The translations under genes were made by a program, and so were the position numbers. From positions 3,010,501 through 3,074,500 of the forward strand of contig NZ_CP104007.1 of NCBI RefSeq assembly GCF_029201545.1: a stretch of DNA of 64,000 nucleotides. The letters run 5' to 3'. Shown one piece after another: positions 18,116 through 27,638 of this stretch. The stretch is from Devosia sp. FJ2-5-3. GTDB taxonomy: Bacteria > Pseudomonadota > Alphaproteobacteria > Rhizobiales > Devosiaceae. Under the pieces are notes generated by a model that had not been told where the DNA came from, made no database searches, and saw nothing but the letters and a program-made list of their open reading frames with translations. Within the stretch, counting starts at the first letter, position 1. The number at the start of each line of letters is the position of its first letter.

Positions 18116-18934
18116 ATGCGCACCCTGTGTGCTACCGTTTTGGCGGCCTGCATTGTGGCGGCCCTGTCCCCTGCCCTCGAGGCGGAGGATGAGTTGTCCA
18201 TCCTCAGCGATGCGATGGACTTCGCCATGCATGATGCGACCTTTACCATGTATCACGAGATCGGCCATATGCTGATCAGCGAGCTCGGACTGCCGGTGCT
18301 GGGCCGTGAGGAAGACGCCGTGGACGCGTTGGCCACGGTGTGGCTGCTGACCGATGACAGCGATCCGGACAGCTACAATGCCCTGATCGATGCCGCCGAT
18401 GGCTGGTATTTCAACGCCGTCGACTCCACCGGCTCGGGCGTGGACGACTTTTCCTATTACAGCGACCATAGCCTCGACATTCAGCGTGCCTACGCCATGG
18501 TCTGCCTGATGGTCGGCAAGGACGCCGATGCGTTCGGGGACACAGCCGACGCCTACGAGATCGACGCCGATCAGCAGGAGGCTTGCTCCTATACCTATGA
18601 GCAGGCGCGAAGCTCCTGGGAAATGCTGCTCGAGCCCCACACGGACGACGAATATTATGGCGCGCCGATCAAGATCGTCTACGAGGACGCGGGCGAATAC
18701 GCGAAATTCGCGGAAGAGTTCGAAGGCCGCGGGATCATGGAGCATGCGGCCGAGCTGGTCATGGAGAACTATGTCCTGCCCCAGACAGTGACCTTCCGGG
18801 CGACGCAGTGCGGGGAGGCAAATGCCTTCTTCGATCCCAGCGAAAGCGAAGTGATCTATTGCTACGAATTGGCCGAGTACATGTACTACATGTATCTGTA
18901 CGACATCATGGGTTGGGGTGAATCCAGCGACTAG
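18116..18934 (+). CDS. DUF4344 putative metallopeptidase, second of a tandem pair
   Basis: A 272-residue secreted paralog of the gene just upstream. It has a signal peptide (about 1-23), the zinc motif HEIGH (47-51), LGREEDAVD, DHSLDIQRAYAMVCLMVG and the end block CGEANAFFDPSESEVIYCYEL. Unlike its neighbour it is very acidic and lacks the Pro/Lys tail. Sequence identity is clear in these blocks and low elsewhere, so the duplication is old and the copies have diverged, perhaps to different substrates. Both retain the zinc ligands and the catalytic Glu. Confidence 0.85.
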   Translation: MRTLCATVLAACIVAALSPALEAEDELSILSDAMDFAMHDATFTMYHEIGHMLISELGLPVLGREEDAVDALATVWLLTDDSDPDSYNALIDAADGWYFNAVDSTGSGVDDFSYYSDHSLDIQRAYAMVCLMVGKDADAFGDTADAYEIDADQQEACSYTYEQARSSWEMLLEPHTDDEYYGAPIKIVYEDAGEYAKFAEEFEGRGIMEHAAELVMENYVLPQTVTFRATQCGEANAFFDPSESEVIYCYELAEYMYYMYLYDIMGWGESSD

Positions 18935-18972
18935 GACATCTCATCGTGGGATCCTACTCTGGCTAAAGCGCT

Positions 18973-19590
18973 CTAGCTGAAGCCAACGTAGCGGCCCGGA
19001 CGATGATTGAGGGCGACGATCATGTTGAGGACCAGCGCCCCCAGGATCGAGTAGATGACGCGGTCGAGCGGCAGGATGAAAAAGGCTGCTGCCAGAATGA
19101 CCGCGTCCACACCAAGCTGGAAATAACCGGCCCTGATCCCGAAATTATCCTGGAGGAAGAGGGCCAGGATGTTGATACCGCCGACGCTGGCCTTGTGGCG
19201 GAAGAGCGAGAGAATTCCCAAGCCGATGAGGCCACCGCCGACCAGCGCCGCGAACAGCGGATGGATGGCGGTTATGTCCAGCCAGAAAGGGATCTGGATT
19301 GTCAGCCAGGACACCATGGCCACAGAGACGAAGGTCTTGATGGCGAACGGCCAGCCCATGCGGAGCACCGCGAGGACATAGAACGGCAGGTTGATTGCAA
19401 AGAAGAGCAGGCCAAAAGGCCAGCCGGTGACATATTGGATCAGCAGCGCCAGGCCCGCCGTGCTGCCCGTGGCGAGATGGACTTCCGAATAGAAGACGAT
19501 GCCCAGCGACACCAGAATGGTGCCGATCAGCATGGCGAAGATGTCTTCGTGCAGCTTGTGACGGCTGGGGGTCGAAAGATCGGGTGTCAT
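18973..19590 (-). CDS. YitT-family membrane protein
   Basis: A 205-residue inner-membrane protein with about five to six hydrophobic helices and the YitT pattern: FYSEVHLATGSTAGLALLI, WPFGLLFFAINLPFY, GGGLIGLGILSLFRHKASVGG and NILALFLQDNFGIRAGYFQ. The transported compound of this family is not established. The cytosolic DUF2179 tail of Bacillus YitT is absent. The ATG at 19590 overlaps the holC stop as ATGA, so it is probably translated from the holC mRNA by coupling. Confidence 0.85.
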   Translation of the reverse strand: MTPDLSTPSRHKLHEDIFAMLIGTILVSLGIVFYSEVHLATGSTAGLALLIQYVTGWPFGLLFFAINLPFYVLAVLRMGWPFAIKTFVSVAMVSWLTIQIPFWLDITAIHPLFAALVGGGLIGLGILSLFRHKASVGGINILALFLQDNFGIRAGYFQLGVDAVILAAAFFILPLDRVIYSILGALVLNMIVALNHRPGRYVGFS

Positions 19591-20033
19591 GCTTTTTTCG
19601 ACCAGCGCCCGTCTGTTTCCTGCTGCCAATAGGTGACTAAATGACCCGAGCGTAGTGTTCGCCAGGCTTCGCGCGCTTCGGCTACCGCATCAGGATCATG
19701 GCCGGAGAACATGTAGACCAGGCGCTGGTAGTCCTCGGCGGAATGGGGCACGGCGCGAGCGACGAAGAAGCGGACGCCCGCATTGTTGGGATTGGCCTGA
19801 TCGGTGGTGAGAAGGATGGGCTGGAGGGCGTCCGTTTCCTCACCCGCAAGGCCGTGGGCGAGAAAACTGTCGTCCCGATAGGTCCAGAGATGGGCGTCGA
19901 GCGCCTCGGCGCGTTCCCGCGACCCGCATTCGACGACAGCGCGCCAACCCCGCTCCAGGGTCTTTTCGAGAAGTTGGGGCAGGACCGCTTCGAGGGGGCG
20001 CACTTCGAGATGATAGAACAGCACTTCAGCCAT
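19587..20033 (-). CDS. holC: DNA polymerase III chi subunit
   Basis: A 148-residue protein matching HolC: VLFYHLEVRPLEAVLPQLLEKTLERGWR at the start in family order, then LDAHLWTYRDDSFLAHG, PILLTTDQANPNNAG and a C-terminal helix with YWQQETDGRW. Chi links the clamp-loader complex to single-strand binding protein at the replication fork. In many alphaproteobacteria holC follows pepA; here pepA is not beside it and yitT overlaps its 3' end by four bases. AGGATCC lies before the start. Confidence 0.93.
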   Translation of the reverse strand: MAEVLFYHLEVRPLEAVLPQLLEKTLERGWRAVVECGSRERAEALDAHLWTYRDDSFLAHGLAGEETDALQPILLTTDQANPNNAGVRFFVARAVPHSAEDYQRLVYMFSGHDPDAVAEAREAWRTLRSGHLVTYWQQETDGRWSKKA

Positions 20034-20219
20034 GCGGGATCCTATAACTCTGTGTCGGGTGGAACGCTACCGGAGTGGCTGTAACGCAGCAATACCGCAA
20101 CATTTCCCACCGATTTTTTGGAGAGGGTTGTAAGCAATTGTCAGCATGGGCGAACTGCACCATGGTGCGCAGGCTCTGCAGGCCACACTTGCGGCGCAGG
20201 GGAATGCTAGCGGACGCGC

Positions 20220-21287
20220 ATGAGACGACTGACAAATTATCTGGCGCGCCTGTTTGCCACCGACGCGCTCGTGCTGTTCGGCATCGTGTGTCTGCTTCTC
20301 TGGCTGGTCAATTGCCTGCGCTCTTTCGACGTGGTTTCGGTCAAGGGACAGGGTTTCGTAACGCTCGCCGTGCAGGCGCTCTATACGATGCCGCAATTGG
20401 CGCTGGCCTTCTTTTACATCTGTGTCGGCATTGGCCTGGTGCGGGCGCTGACGGCACTACAGAACAGCCACGAGCTGCACATCATTCACACGAGCAAAGG
20501 CGTCAACGGTCTTTGGCGCGCCGCTGGAGTGGTTACGGGCGTCGCTGTGCTGGCGGTGTTGCTCTTCGCCCACTGGGTGGAACCCCACGCCAACCGCAAG
20601 TTCAGCGAGCTTTCTGCCAGCGTGGCGGCGGATCTGGTCAGCTCGACGCTGCGGCCGGGTCGTTTCACCCAGGTGACGCCGGGGGTCATTTTGCTGATCG
20701 GGGGGCGCGAGGGCGCAGGGGAAATCCGCGAGTTTTTCGCGGATGACCGGCGGTCGCCGGAGACCCGGCGCACCTTCATCGCCGAGAGCGCTCAAATATC
20801 GAGTGACGGGCAAAACTACGTGCTCGAGCTGCGCAATGGGTCGCTGCAATATGTGCAGGAGGACGGGCGCTATTCCGAGGTCCGGTTTACCCGCTACGAT
20901 CTCAGCGTCGATAGTCTGAGCCAACCGCTGGCCTTTGGCGACTCCCTGGCGGAGCGCGACAGTTTCGAGCTCCTTTCCGAGGCAGCGGCGACGGGGCAGC
21001 TCTCCGAGCCGGCGATGCAAAGATTGCTGGATCGTTCGGCAGAGGCGCTCAGGGTGATTGCCATCTGCCTCTTTGCTCTAGCCATTGCCGCTTTTCCCAG
21101 CGGACGGCGGGCGCGCATTCCCGTGCCGCTCGAGGCCGTGGTGATGCTGGTGGCGTTTGGCGAACGCGGCATCGGCACCTATAGCCCCCTTGGCGTTGGC
21201 ACTGGGGCCGTGGTGTTGATCGTGCTCTCGGGCGGCATTCTCGCCTATCGGCTCTGGCCGAGGCGGCCGAGGAGCATTGCCGCATGA
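20220..21287 (+). CDS. lptF: LPS export ABC transporter permease LptF
   Basis: A 355-residue inner-membrane permease with three N-terminal helices, a periplasmic beta-jellyroll of about 180 residues (roughly 110-265, e.g. SDGQNYVLELRNGSLQYVQED), and three C-terminal helices. With LptG and the ATPase LptB it lifts LPS out of the inner membrane onto the LptA/LptC bridge. The coupling region ALTALQNSHELHIIHTSK corresponds to the contact with LptB. It overlaps lptG by four bases and heads the lptF-lptG-lptD-surA-pdxA-rsmA run. Confidence 0.93.
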   Translation: MRRLTNYLARLFATDALVLFGIVCLLLWLVNCLRSFDVVSVKGQGFVTLAVQALYTMPQLALAFFYICVGIGLVRALTALQNSHELHIIHTSKGVNGLWRAAGVVTGVAVLAVLLFAHWVEPHANRKFSELSASVAADLVSSTLRPGRFTQVTPGVILLIGGREGAGEIREFFADDRRSPETRRTFIAESAQISSDGQNYVLELRNGSLQYVQEDGRYSEVRFTRYDLSVDSLSQPLAFGDSLAERDSFELLSEAAATGQLSEPAMQRLLDRSAEALRVIAICLFALAIAAFPSGRRARIPVPLEAVVMLVAFGERGIGTYSPLGVGTGAVVLIVLSGGILAYRLWPRRPRSIAA

Positions 21288-22354
21288 CACGAATCGACTG
21301 GCTCATCCTCAGACGACTGGCCGGGCGCATCGGCGCGACGGTCTTCATCTTTTATGGCCTCATCGCCCTCGTGGAATCGCTCGACACGTGGCGGTTCAAT
21401 GCCGTGGCCGAGAGCAATGGCGTCTTCATGGCCCTTGTCATGGTCGCCATGAGCGCGGTGCGATGGACGATCAAGACATTGCCGGTGACGGTGCTGATGG
21501 GAGCAATCCTGGGGCTTGCCGATCTCAAGGCAAAGCATGAATTGACCGTCATCAAGGCCAGCGGCATCTCGATCTGGCGGGCCGTGCGCGCGCCGACCCT
21601 GGCGCTTATCGGGGTGAGCTTTCTGGTGGCGCTGGGCGCCGAGACCGTCAGCACGCAAATCAATCGCGAACTTTATCCGACCCCGCCGGGACAGGCGGCG
21701 CTTCTCACCCCACCGGGAGAAATCTGGCTGGAGCAACGCGGCGAAGGCGTCCACTACGTCATCTTGGCGCGGCACATGTCGCCGGGCGGTTCAGAATTGG
21801 GCGACGTGACGGTATTCCACCTCATGCACAATCAAATTCCGCGCATCGAAGCGGCAAATGCGGTGCTGGAGAATGGCGCATGGGTGTTTTTTGACACGAT
21901 CGCGCGCTCACCCGACGCACCGGCGCGGTTCATACCCGATTACCGGCTGCCAACGACATCCAGTGCCGCGGAGATCCGGCTTTCCCTGGCCTCGACCGAG
22001 GACATGACCTTCTTTGACCTGGCTCAATTGCTGGAAACGGGAGTTTCGGACCCTTCGGTGCGGTCCGCGGCGACGATGCGGCTCATCAAGCTCCTGACGC
22101 TTCCGCTTGTGCTTACCGGCTCTCTCTTCATTGCCTTTGCGTTTACCGCAGGTTATCGAAGAAACTCTAGTCTAGGTCCCGCGGTCCTCTACGGCATCGT
22201 GCTCGGATTTGTTGTGTTCGTGATTACCGAGATGGCCGACCGCGCTGGGTCGACCGGCGTTCTCGACCCAACTTTTGCGGCAGTCGGACCGGCACTGGTA
22301 GCCATCGTCATCGGGGTGACGGTGCTGCTGCATAAGGAAGACGGGCGGACGTGA
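21284..22354 (+). CDS. lptG: LPS export ABC transporter permease LptG
   Basis: A 356-residue partner of LptF with the same design: N-terminal helices, the coupling helix GLADLKAKHELTVIKASGIS, a periplasmic beta domain (about 105-260, e.g. GEIWLEQRGEGVHYVIL) and three C-terminal helices ending at a short basic tail. It starts within the lptF stop (ATGA) and its own stop overlaps the lptD start (GTGA), so the three genes are translationally coupled. Confidence 0.93.
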   Translation: MTRIDWLILRRLAGRIGATVFIFYGLIALVESLDTWRFNAVAESNGVFMALVMVAMSAVRWTIKTLPVTVLMGAILGLADLKAKHELTVIKASGISIWRAVRAPTLALIGVSFLVALGAETVSTQINRELYPTPPGQAALLTPPGEIWLEQRGEGVHYVILARHMSPGGSELGDVTVFHLMHNQIPRIEAANAVLENGAWVFFDTIARSPDAPARFIPDYRLPTTSSAAEIRLSLASTEDMTFFDLAQLLETGVSDPSVRSAATMRLIKLLTLPLVLTGSLFIAFAFTAGYRRNSSLGPAVLYGIVLGFVVFVITEMADRAGSTGVLDPTFAAVGPALVAIVIGVTVLLHKEDGRT

Positions 22355-24651
22355 AGACAATAGGCCGACAGGGGTTTGGAAGGCTTGGACGCGCGCTGCT
22401 CGCGAGCGTGTCGCTGTGCCTTTTGCCCGCTGTCCCTGCCCTTGCCCAGAACCTCGTCCCCGACAATTTCTTCAATGCCCCGGTCAACCCCAATGGCAAT
22501 GCGGGCGTGGAGGCCAACACCCTGACATTCGATGCGCGCACCAATGTCATCCGGGCTTCGGGTGACGTCGTGCTGTCGCATGAAGGCTATGTGGTTCGCG
22601 GGGAAACGCTTGAGTTTGATCGGCGCAGCAACCAGGTGCGGCTGACCGGACGCGTGAGCGTGACCGATCCGTTCGGCAATGTCATGGAGACCGACGGGCT
22701 CGACATTGGCGGCGGGATGAAACAGGCCTTTCTCAACGCGCTGACCATAACTTCGTATGACGGCGCGCGGATCACCGCGGACAGCGTCGACTATGACAGC
22801 GTTCTGCAATCGGTGTTGATCAATGCCGGCTATGCGCCGTGCGGAGACTGCATCGATGACAAGGGGCGGCGGATAGGCTGGTCCGTCAATGCGGCCAGGA
22901 TCGTCCACGATTCGGAAGACGGCTCAGTCTATCTCGAACAGCCGACGCTCTCCCTGCTCGGGATGCCGATCGCATGGCTGCCCTATCTTTGGTTGCCGGG
23001 TACCGACAATCAGGCGCTTTCGGCGCTGCGCATGCCGATCATCGACTATAGCGAAAAGACGGGGCTGCGCGTCGGCGTGCCGGTCATGGTCTACACCAAT
23101 CGCTGGACCGACATCATCCTCACGCCAACCGCGACGACGCGGCAGGGTTTCCTCATGGGCGCCGAGTGGGTTCAGCGTTTCGATGCCGGCTCATTCCAGA
23201 TCAAGGCATCGGGGCTGCATCAGTGGGACCCGGCGGCCTTCACGGGCACGGTCGGCGATCGCGATTGGCGCGGGGCATTGCAGACCTCGGGATCGTTCAC
23301 GCCGATCGAGACCTGGTCCGCCGGGTGGTCCTACACTGCCTTTACCGATGCGGCCTATCTCGAGGACTATCGGCTGACCACGGCCAAATCCACGGTCAAC
23401 GAGGTCTATGCCACGCATCTGACCGACGACACCTTTTTTGACGTGCGGCTGCAGGAATTCAACCTGCTCGGCAATATCACGCCGCAGGAGCAGTCTCAGC
23501 AGGGCAAGGCGCTACCCGTGACACGGTTCAGCCATGTGATGGATCTCGAACCTGGCATGGGCCGGGTGACGATCGATGGCCAGTTGCTGGGTGTGCAGCG
23601 CCAGTCCGATGCAGTCCGGACGGTGAATGGCGTACCCTATGTTTTCGGCCATGCGGGCAACAAGGCACGCGCGACACTGCAGGCCGGTTGGCAGACGCAG
23701 TGGATCAATAGCGGGCTGGTGTTCACCCCCTATGCGGGCGTTCGCACGGACCTCGCCTATTATGACGGGACGAGCCCGCTTATGCCCGGCGAAACCAGCC
23801 TCTTCAGCGCAACGCCGATCGCGGCCATGGACATCCGCTATCCGCTGATCGCTCATAATGGCGCCGATATGCACCTGATCGAGCCGATCGCGCAAATGGT
23901 CTATCGCGGATCGGACACGAGCCTCGTCGGCATCACCAATGACGATGCGCAAAGCTTTGTCTTCGATGACACCAATCTGTTCAGCTATAACCGTTTCTCC
24001 GGCTATGATCGGCAGGAAACGGGGCTGCGGGCCAATATCGGCGCACGCTACCAGGCCAATTTCGCTGACGGCGGTTATCTTGAACTCGTCGGCGGGCAGT
24101 CGTTCCAACTGGCGGGTGCCAATGCGTTCGCAGCGGCAGATCCAGCAGGGACAAGCCGCGGTTCGGGCATGGAGGGCGCGGCGTCCTATGCGGTCCTAGG
24201 CGCCTATGGATCGTTCACGCCGGGCCTTTCATTTGGCGGCAAGGTGCAGGTGGATACCGACGACTGGGCATTGGCGCGGGCCGGAGCGGGTATGAAGCTG
24301 GACCTCGAGCGCTACGCGGCAACCCTCGATTACCGCTACATCGCTGCAAATGCGAACGTCGGGACGCTACAGGACCAGCACGAAATCGGCGGCGAGCTGA
24401 CCGTGCCGGTTTCCGATTATTGGAGCCTCAAGGGCAACGCCGCCTGGGATATCGGCGGCAATAGCTGGCTGCAGGCTGGCGGCGGGCTCTACTACGACGA
24501 CGGCTACCTTGCCTTCGGCGCCAATGCGACCCGCACCGGTGCGACGCATACAACGCCCAACGACACCCGCGTGACCGCGACATTCCAGCTCAAGGCGCCG
24601 GCAGGACTGAATGCTGGCGGCACGACGAATGTATCGGTGCCGCAGTTTTGA
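22351..24651 (+). CDS. lptD: LPS assembly outer-membrane protein LptD
   Basis: A 766-residue outer-membrane protein that inserts LPS into the outer leaflet. A signal peptide (about 1-32, ending ALAQ) is followed by an LptA-like beta-jellyroll (about 45-150: LTFDARTNVIRASGDVVLSH). The long barrel (about 200-766) ends in a Phe, as outer-membrane barrels do (NVSVPQF). Only one CxxC pair, C164 and C167 (APCGDC), is seen in the N-terminal half, unlike the split cysteine pairs of E. coli. GTG start overlapping the lptG stop. LptE is not in the window. Confidence 0.93.
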   Translation: MKTIGRQGFGRLGRALLASVSLCLLPAVPALAQNLVPDNFFNAPVNPNGNAGVEANTLTFDARTNVIRASGDVVLSHEGYVVRGETLEFDRRSNQVRLTGRVSVTDPFGNVMETDGLDIGGGMKQAFLNALTITSYDGARITADSVDYDSVLQSVLINAGYAPCGDCIDDKGRRIGWSVNAARIVHDSEDGSVYLEQPTLSLLGMPIAWLPYLWLPGTDNQALSALRMPIIDYSEKTGLRVGVPVMVYTNRWTDIILTPTATTRQGFLMGAEWVQRFDAGSFQIKASGLHQWDPAAFTGTVGDRDWRGALQTSGSFTPIETWSAGWSYTAFTDAAYLEDYRLTTAKSTVNEVYATHLTDDTFFDVRLQEFNLLGNITPQEQSQQGKALPVTRFSHVMDLEPGMGRVTIDGQLLGVQRQSDAVRTVNGVPYVFGHAGNKARATLQAGWQTQWINSGLVFTPYAGVRTDLAYYDGTSPLMPGETSLFSATPIAAMDIRYPLIAHNGADMHLIEPIAQMVYRGSDTSLVGITNDDAQSFVFDDTNLFSYNRFSGYDRQETGLRANIGARYQANFADGGYLELVGGQSFQLAGANAFAAADPAGTSRGSGMEGAASYAVLGAYGSFTPGLSFGGKVQVDTDDWALARAGAGMKLDLERYAATLDYRYIAANANVGTLQDQHEIGGELTVPVSDYWSLKGNAAWDIGGNSWLQAGGGLYYDDGYLAFGANATRTGATHTTPNDTRVTATFQLKAPAGLNAGGTTNVSVPQF

Positions 24652-24772
24652 ACGAGAGCCGGGGGATGCGGGCAGCCGTGCCCTATAGGATCCTCGCCCG
24701 ACTCGGATTTTGGCCGCATTCATTGGGCAATTGACAGCACGATCCAAGCGCCGCATTGAAGTGGCACTTCGC

Positions 24773-25696
24773 ATGAAAATGGACACGACCATGATCTTCG
24801 CAAATCTGCGGCGCGTTACGGGCGCCTTGCTCCTGGGCCTCGCCATCGTAACAGCTTCGGTCGTCCCCAGCATGGCCGCCACGGTGGTGACGGTGAACGG
24901 CACTCCCATTACCGACGTCCAGATCGACCAGCGGCTTCGCCTGTTCCAGATGGAAGGCAACCGGACCGGCCGAAATGGCGCGACAGACCAGTTGATCACC
25001 GAGGCGATCCAGATGTCAGAGGCCAAGCGGCTTGGAATCTCCGTCTCGAATGCTCAGGTGGACGAGGCATTCCTCCAGATCGCGCGCAACCTCAAACTCA
25101 GCCAGGACCGCCTTGCGGAAATGCTGCGCCAGGGTGGCATCAACAGCGAAACGCTGAAGGATCGACTGCGCGCCGCAATCGCCTGGAATTCGGTTGCCGA
25201 ACGCGCCGTGATGCCGAACGTGCAGATTTCCGATCTCGACCTCGACCAGAAAGCGGCTGGCCGGATCTCGGACTTCCAGAATTTCGACTATATCCTCAAG
25301 GAAATCATCTTCGTCGCGCCGGGTGGCCAGGGGGCCAGTGGGCGCACCGCGCAGGCCAACAAGTACCGCTCGAGCTTTGCCGGCTGCGACAGCGCCGTTC
25401 CGCTGTCTCTCGCCTATACCGATGCCGCCGTGATCGATGTGGGTCGGCGTCATGCCACTCAGCTTCCGGAGGCGGTGGCCAAGGAACTTGCCGGAATGAA
25501 TGTGGGCGGGATCACCAAACCACGCGTGGTCGAATCCGGCGTCTCGATGCTGGCCATCTGCGAAAAGGCGCAGGCACAGGACCTTACCTTCGTGAAGGAC
25601 GAAGTTCGCGCCGAAGTGGGCAACGACACGATGCAGAAGCAGGTCGACGACTATCTGGCTACCCTGCGCAAGAGCGCCAAGATCATCTACAACTAA
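24773..25696 (+). CDS. SurA-like periplasmic chaperone/peptidyl-prolyl isomerase
   Basis: A 307-residue exported protein. After a signal peptide (about 15-37, ending SMAA) comes the SurA N-terminal fold (VVTVNGTPITDVQIDQRLRLF, then QLITEAIQMSEAKRLGISVS). A degenerate parvulin-like region (about 170-290) follows, with YILKEIIFVAP and ITKPRVVESGVSMLAICEK but without an evident full PPIC active site. In E. coli surA also lies between lptD and pdxA and chaperones outer-membrane proteins such as LptD. The start could be 24773 or, two codons later, 24779; the signal peptide is kept either way. Confidence 0.8.
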   Translation: MKMDTTMIFANLRRVTGALLLGLAIVTASVVPSMAATVVTVNGTPITDVQIDQRLRLFQMEGNRTGRNGATDQLITEAIQMSEAKRLGISVSNAQVDEAFLQIARNLKLSQDRLAEMLRQGGINSETLKDRLRAAIAWNSVAERAVMPNVQISDLDLDQKAAGRISDFQNFDYILKEIIFVAPGGQGASGRTAQANKYRSSFAGCDSAVPLSLAYTDAAVIDVGRRHATQLPEAVAKELAGMNVGGITKPRVVESGVSMLAICEKAQAQDLTFVKDEVRAEVGNDTMQKQVDDYLATLRKSAKIIYN

Positions 25697-25789
25697 GCGG
25701 CTGGGTGAAGCGCCCGCTGCACGGCAAACTGGATATTGTTGCGGAGCCGCATCCCCGGGTGTGTCTCCGCTCTCTTTTTGGGGGATAGC

Positions 25790-26791
25790 ATGACGAGGCC
25801 GCTGGCCATTTCCATGGGCGAGCCGGCCGGTATCGGCCCCGATCTTATCCTGTCGCTCTACGCCCAGCGCGACTCGCTGAACTTGCCGAATTTCGTCGTC
25901 TTCGGGCATGCGCAGTATTTGCGTGGCCGCGCCCAGAGGCTGGGAATTTCCCTCGATATTGTGAAGACGACGGCGGAGGAGGCAGAGACGGCGTTCTCGA
26001 GGGCCCTGCCCGTCGTTTCAATCGATGGTGAGGTGCCGGACAGGCCGGGCGAAATCGTGCCCAGCGCGGCACCGGTGGTGATAGAGGCGATTGCAGCAGC
26101 CGTGCGTGGCACGCTTGCGGGCGCTTGCCGAGGGCTCGTTACAGCGCCGATCCACAAAGGGGCGCTCTATCACGCGGGATTTTCCCATCCAGGGCACACG
26201 GAATATTTGGCGGCGCTTTGCGCTGGCGAGGGTGAAACCCTGCTTCCGGTCATGATGCTCGCTCATGACGAACTGCGCGCCGTGCCGCTGACCATCCATG
26301 TACCGATCAAGGATGTGCCGGAGTTGATCACCGCAAGCCTCCTCATCGAAACTCTTCGGGTCGTCGACCGCGACTTGCGCGCGCGCTTCGGCATTGCCCG
26401 GCCGCGCATTGCGGTCGCGGGGCTCAATCCGCACGCGGGCGAGGATGGCGGCATCGGACAGGAGGAGATCGAAACGATCCGCCCGGCGCTTGCGACGGCG
26501 CGCGACGAAGGGCTTGATATTATTGGCCCCCTACCCGCCGACACCCTCTTTTACCCGCCGCATTGGCGCAGCTATGATGCGGTGGTGGCGATGTATCACG
26601 ACCAGGCCCTGATCCCGATCAAGACGGTGGCTTTCGAGGATGCGGTCAACGTGACCTTGGGATTGCCAATTGTCCGCACCTCTCCCGACCATGGAACGGC
26701 CTTTGACCTGGCTGGAACCGGCAAGGGCTCGACGAAGAGCTTTGCAGCCGCTATCGCCTTGGCCGACCGAATGACAAAGAGCGCACAATGA
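25790..26791 (+). CDS. pdxA: 4-hydroxythreonine-4-phosphate dehydrogenase
   Basis: A 333-residue cytosolic enzyme of pyridoxal phosphate synthesis that oxidises 4-phosphohydroxy-threonine with NAD. Family motifs are present: [13 protein letters not shown] at the start, metal-binding [36 protein letters not shown], and [11 protein letters not shown] with [14 protein letters not shown] near the end. The start has GGGGGATAG upstream. It overlaps rsmA by four bases (ATGA), as in many proteobacteria. Confidence 0.95.
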   Translation: MTRPLAISMGEPAGIGPDLILSLYAQRDSLNLPNFVVFGHAQYLRGRAQRLGISLDIVKTTAEEAETAFSRALPVVSIDGEVPDRPGEIVPSAAPVVIEAIAAAVRGTLAGACRGLVTAPIHKGALYHAGFSHPGHTEYLAALCAGEGETLLPVMMLAHDELRAVPLTIHVPIKDVPELITASLLIETLRVVDRDLRARFGIARPRIAVAGLNPHAGEDGGIGQEEIETIRPALATARDEGLDIIGPLPADTLFYPPHWRSYDAVVAMYHDQALIPIKTVAFEDAVNVTLGLPIVRTSPDHGTAFDLAGTGKGSTKSFAAAIALADRMTKSAQ

Positions 26792-27630
26792 GCCAGATCG
26801 ACAACCTTCCTCCGCTGCGCGAAGTCATCGCCGAGCATGGCCTGCAGGCCAAGAAGGAACTCGGCCAAAACTTTTTGCTCGACCTTAATCTGACCGCTCG
26901 CATCGCCCGCGTCGCGGGCTCGCTGGAAGGCGTTCGCGTCATCGAGGTGGGACCGGGCCCGGGCGGTCTGACACGGGCTCTCCTGGCCGAAGGCGCACGC
27001 GAAGTGATCGCCATTGAGCGGGACGCCCGCGCGCTACCGGCGCTGGCGCAGATTTCCGAAGCCTATCCTGGCCGACTGACGGTTATCCATGGCGATGCGA
27101 TGGAAATGGATTATCGGGCGCTCGCGGACGGCCCGACGCGACTGGTGGCAAACCTGCCCTATAATATCGGCACGCCGCTCTTGACCGGTTGGCTGACCAT
27201 GGAGCCCTGGCCACCTTTCTTCGACAGCCTGACCTTGATGTTCCAGCGGGAAGTGGCCGAACGCATTTGCGCCAGGCCGGGCGACAATCACTATGGTCGC
27301 CTTGGCGTTCTGGCCGGATGGCGCACCGATGCGCGCATTGCGTTCAATGTCGGACGCCAGGCCTTTGTGCCGGCGCCGGCCGTGACCTCGGCTGTGGTCC
27401 ATCTCGTGCCAAAGCCCGTCGAAGAGGGCCTGCCGGTAAAGCTCCTCGAACAGGTGACGAAAGCAGCCTTTGGCCAGCGCCGGAAGATGGTGCGCCAGTC
27501 GCTGAAGTCTTTGGGTGTGCCGGTGGAAGGCTTGCTGGCCGCCGCGGGGCTCAAGGGCGATGAGCGCGCCGAGGAATTGCCGGTAGAAGCGTTCCTAAAG
27601 ATGGCGAGGGCCCTGCCGGGCCTCCGCTGA
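26788..27630 (+). CDS. rsmA: 16S rRNA dimethyladenosine transferase
   Basis: A 280-residue SAM-dependent methyltransferase that dimethylates A1518 and A1519 near the 3' end of 16S rRNA during small-subunit maturation. It shows [10 protein letters not shown] near residue 24, the SAM motif [16 protein letters not shown] (51-66) and motif IV NLPYN (122-126). The C-terminal helical domain has the typical [14 protein letters not shown]. It is the last gene of the lpt-pdxA run; gmk converges with an 8-base gap. Confidence 0.96.
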   Translation: MSQIDNLPPLREVIAEHGLQAKKELGQNFLLDLNLTARIARVAGSLEGVRVIEVGPGPGGLTRALLAEGAREVIAIERDARALPALAQISEAYPGRLTVIHGDAMEMDYRALADGPTRLVANLPYNIGTPLLTGWLTMEPWPPFFDSLTLMFQREVAERICARPGDNHYGRLGVLAGWRTDARIAFNVGRQAFVPAPAVTSAVVHLVPKPVEEGLPVKLLEQVTKAAFGQRRKMVRQSLKSLGVPVEGLLAAAGLKGDERAEELPVEAFLKMARALPGLR

Positions 27631-27638
27631 AGTCCTGA

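Noticed and set aside
17234..18745. 503-residue minus-strand open frame opposite both DUF4344 genes
   Set aside because: It spans two real genes and their spacer in antisense, with no ribosome site or known motif.
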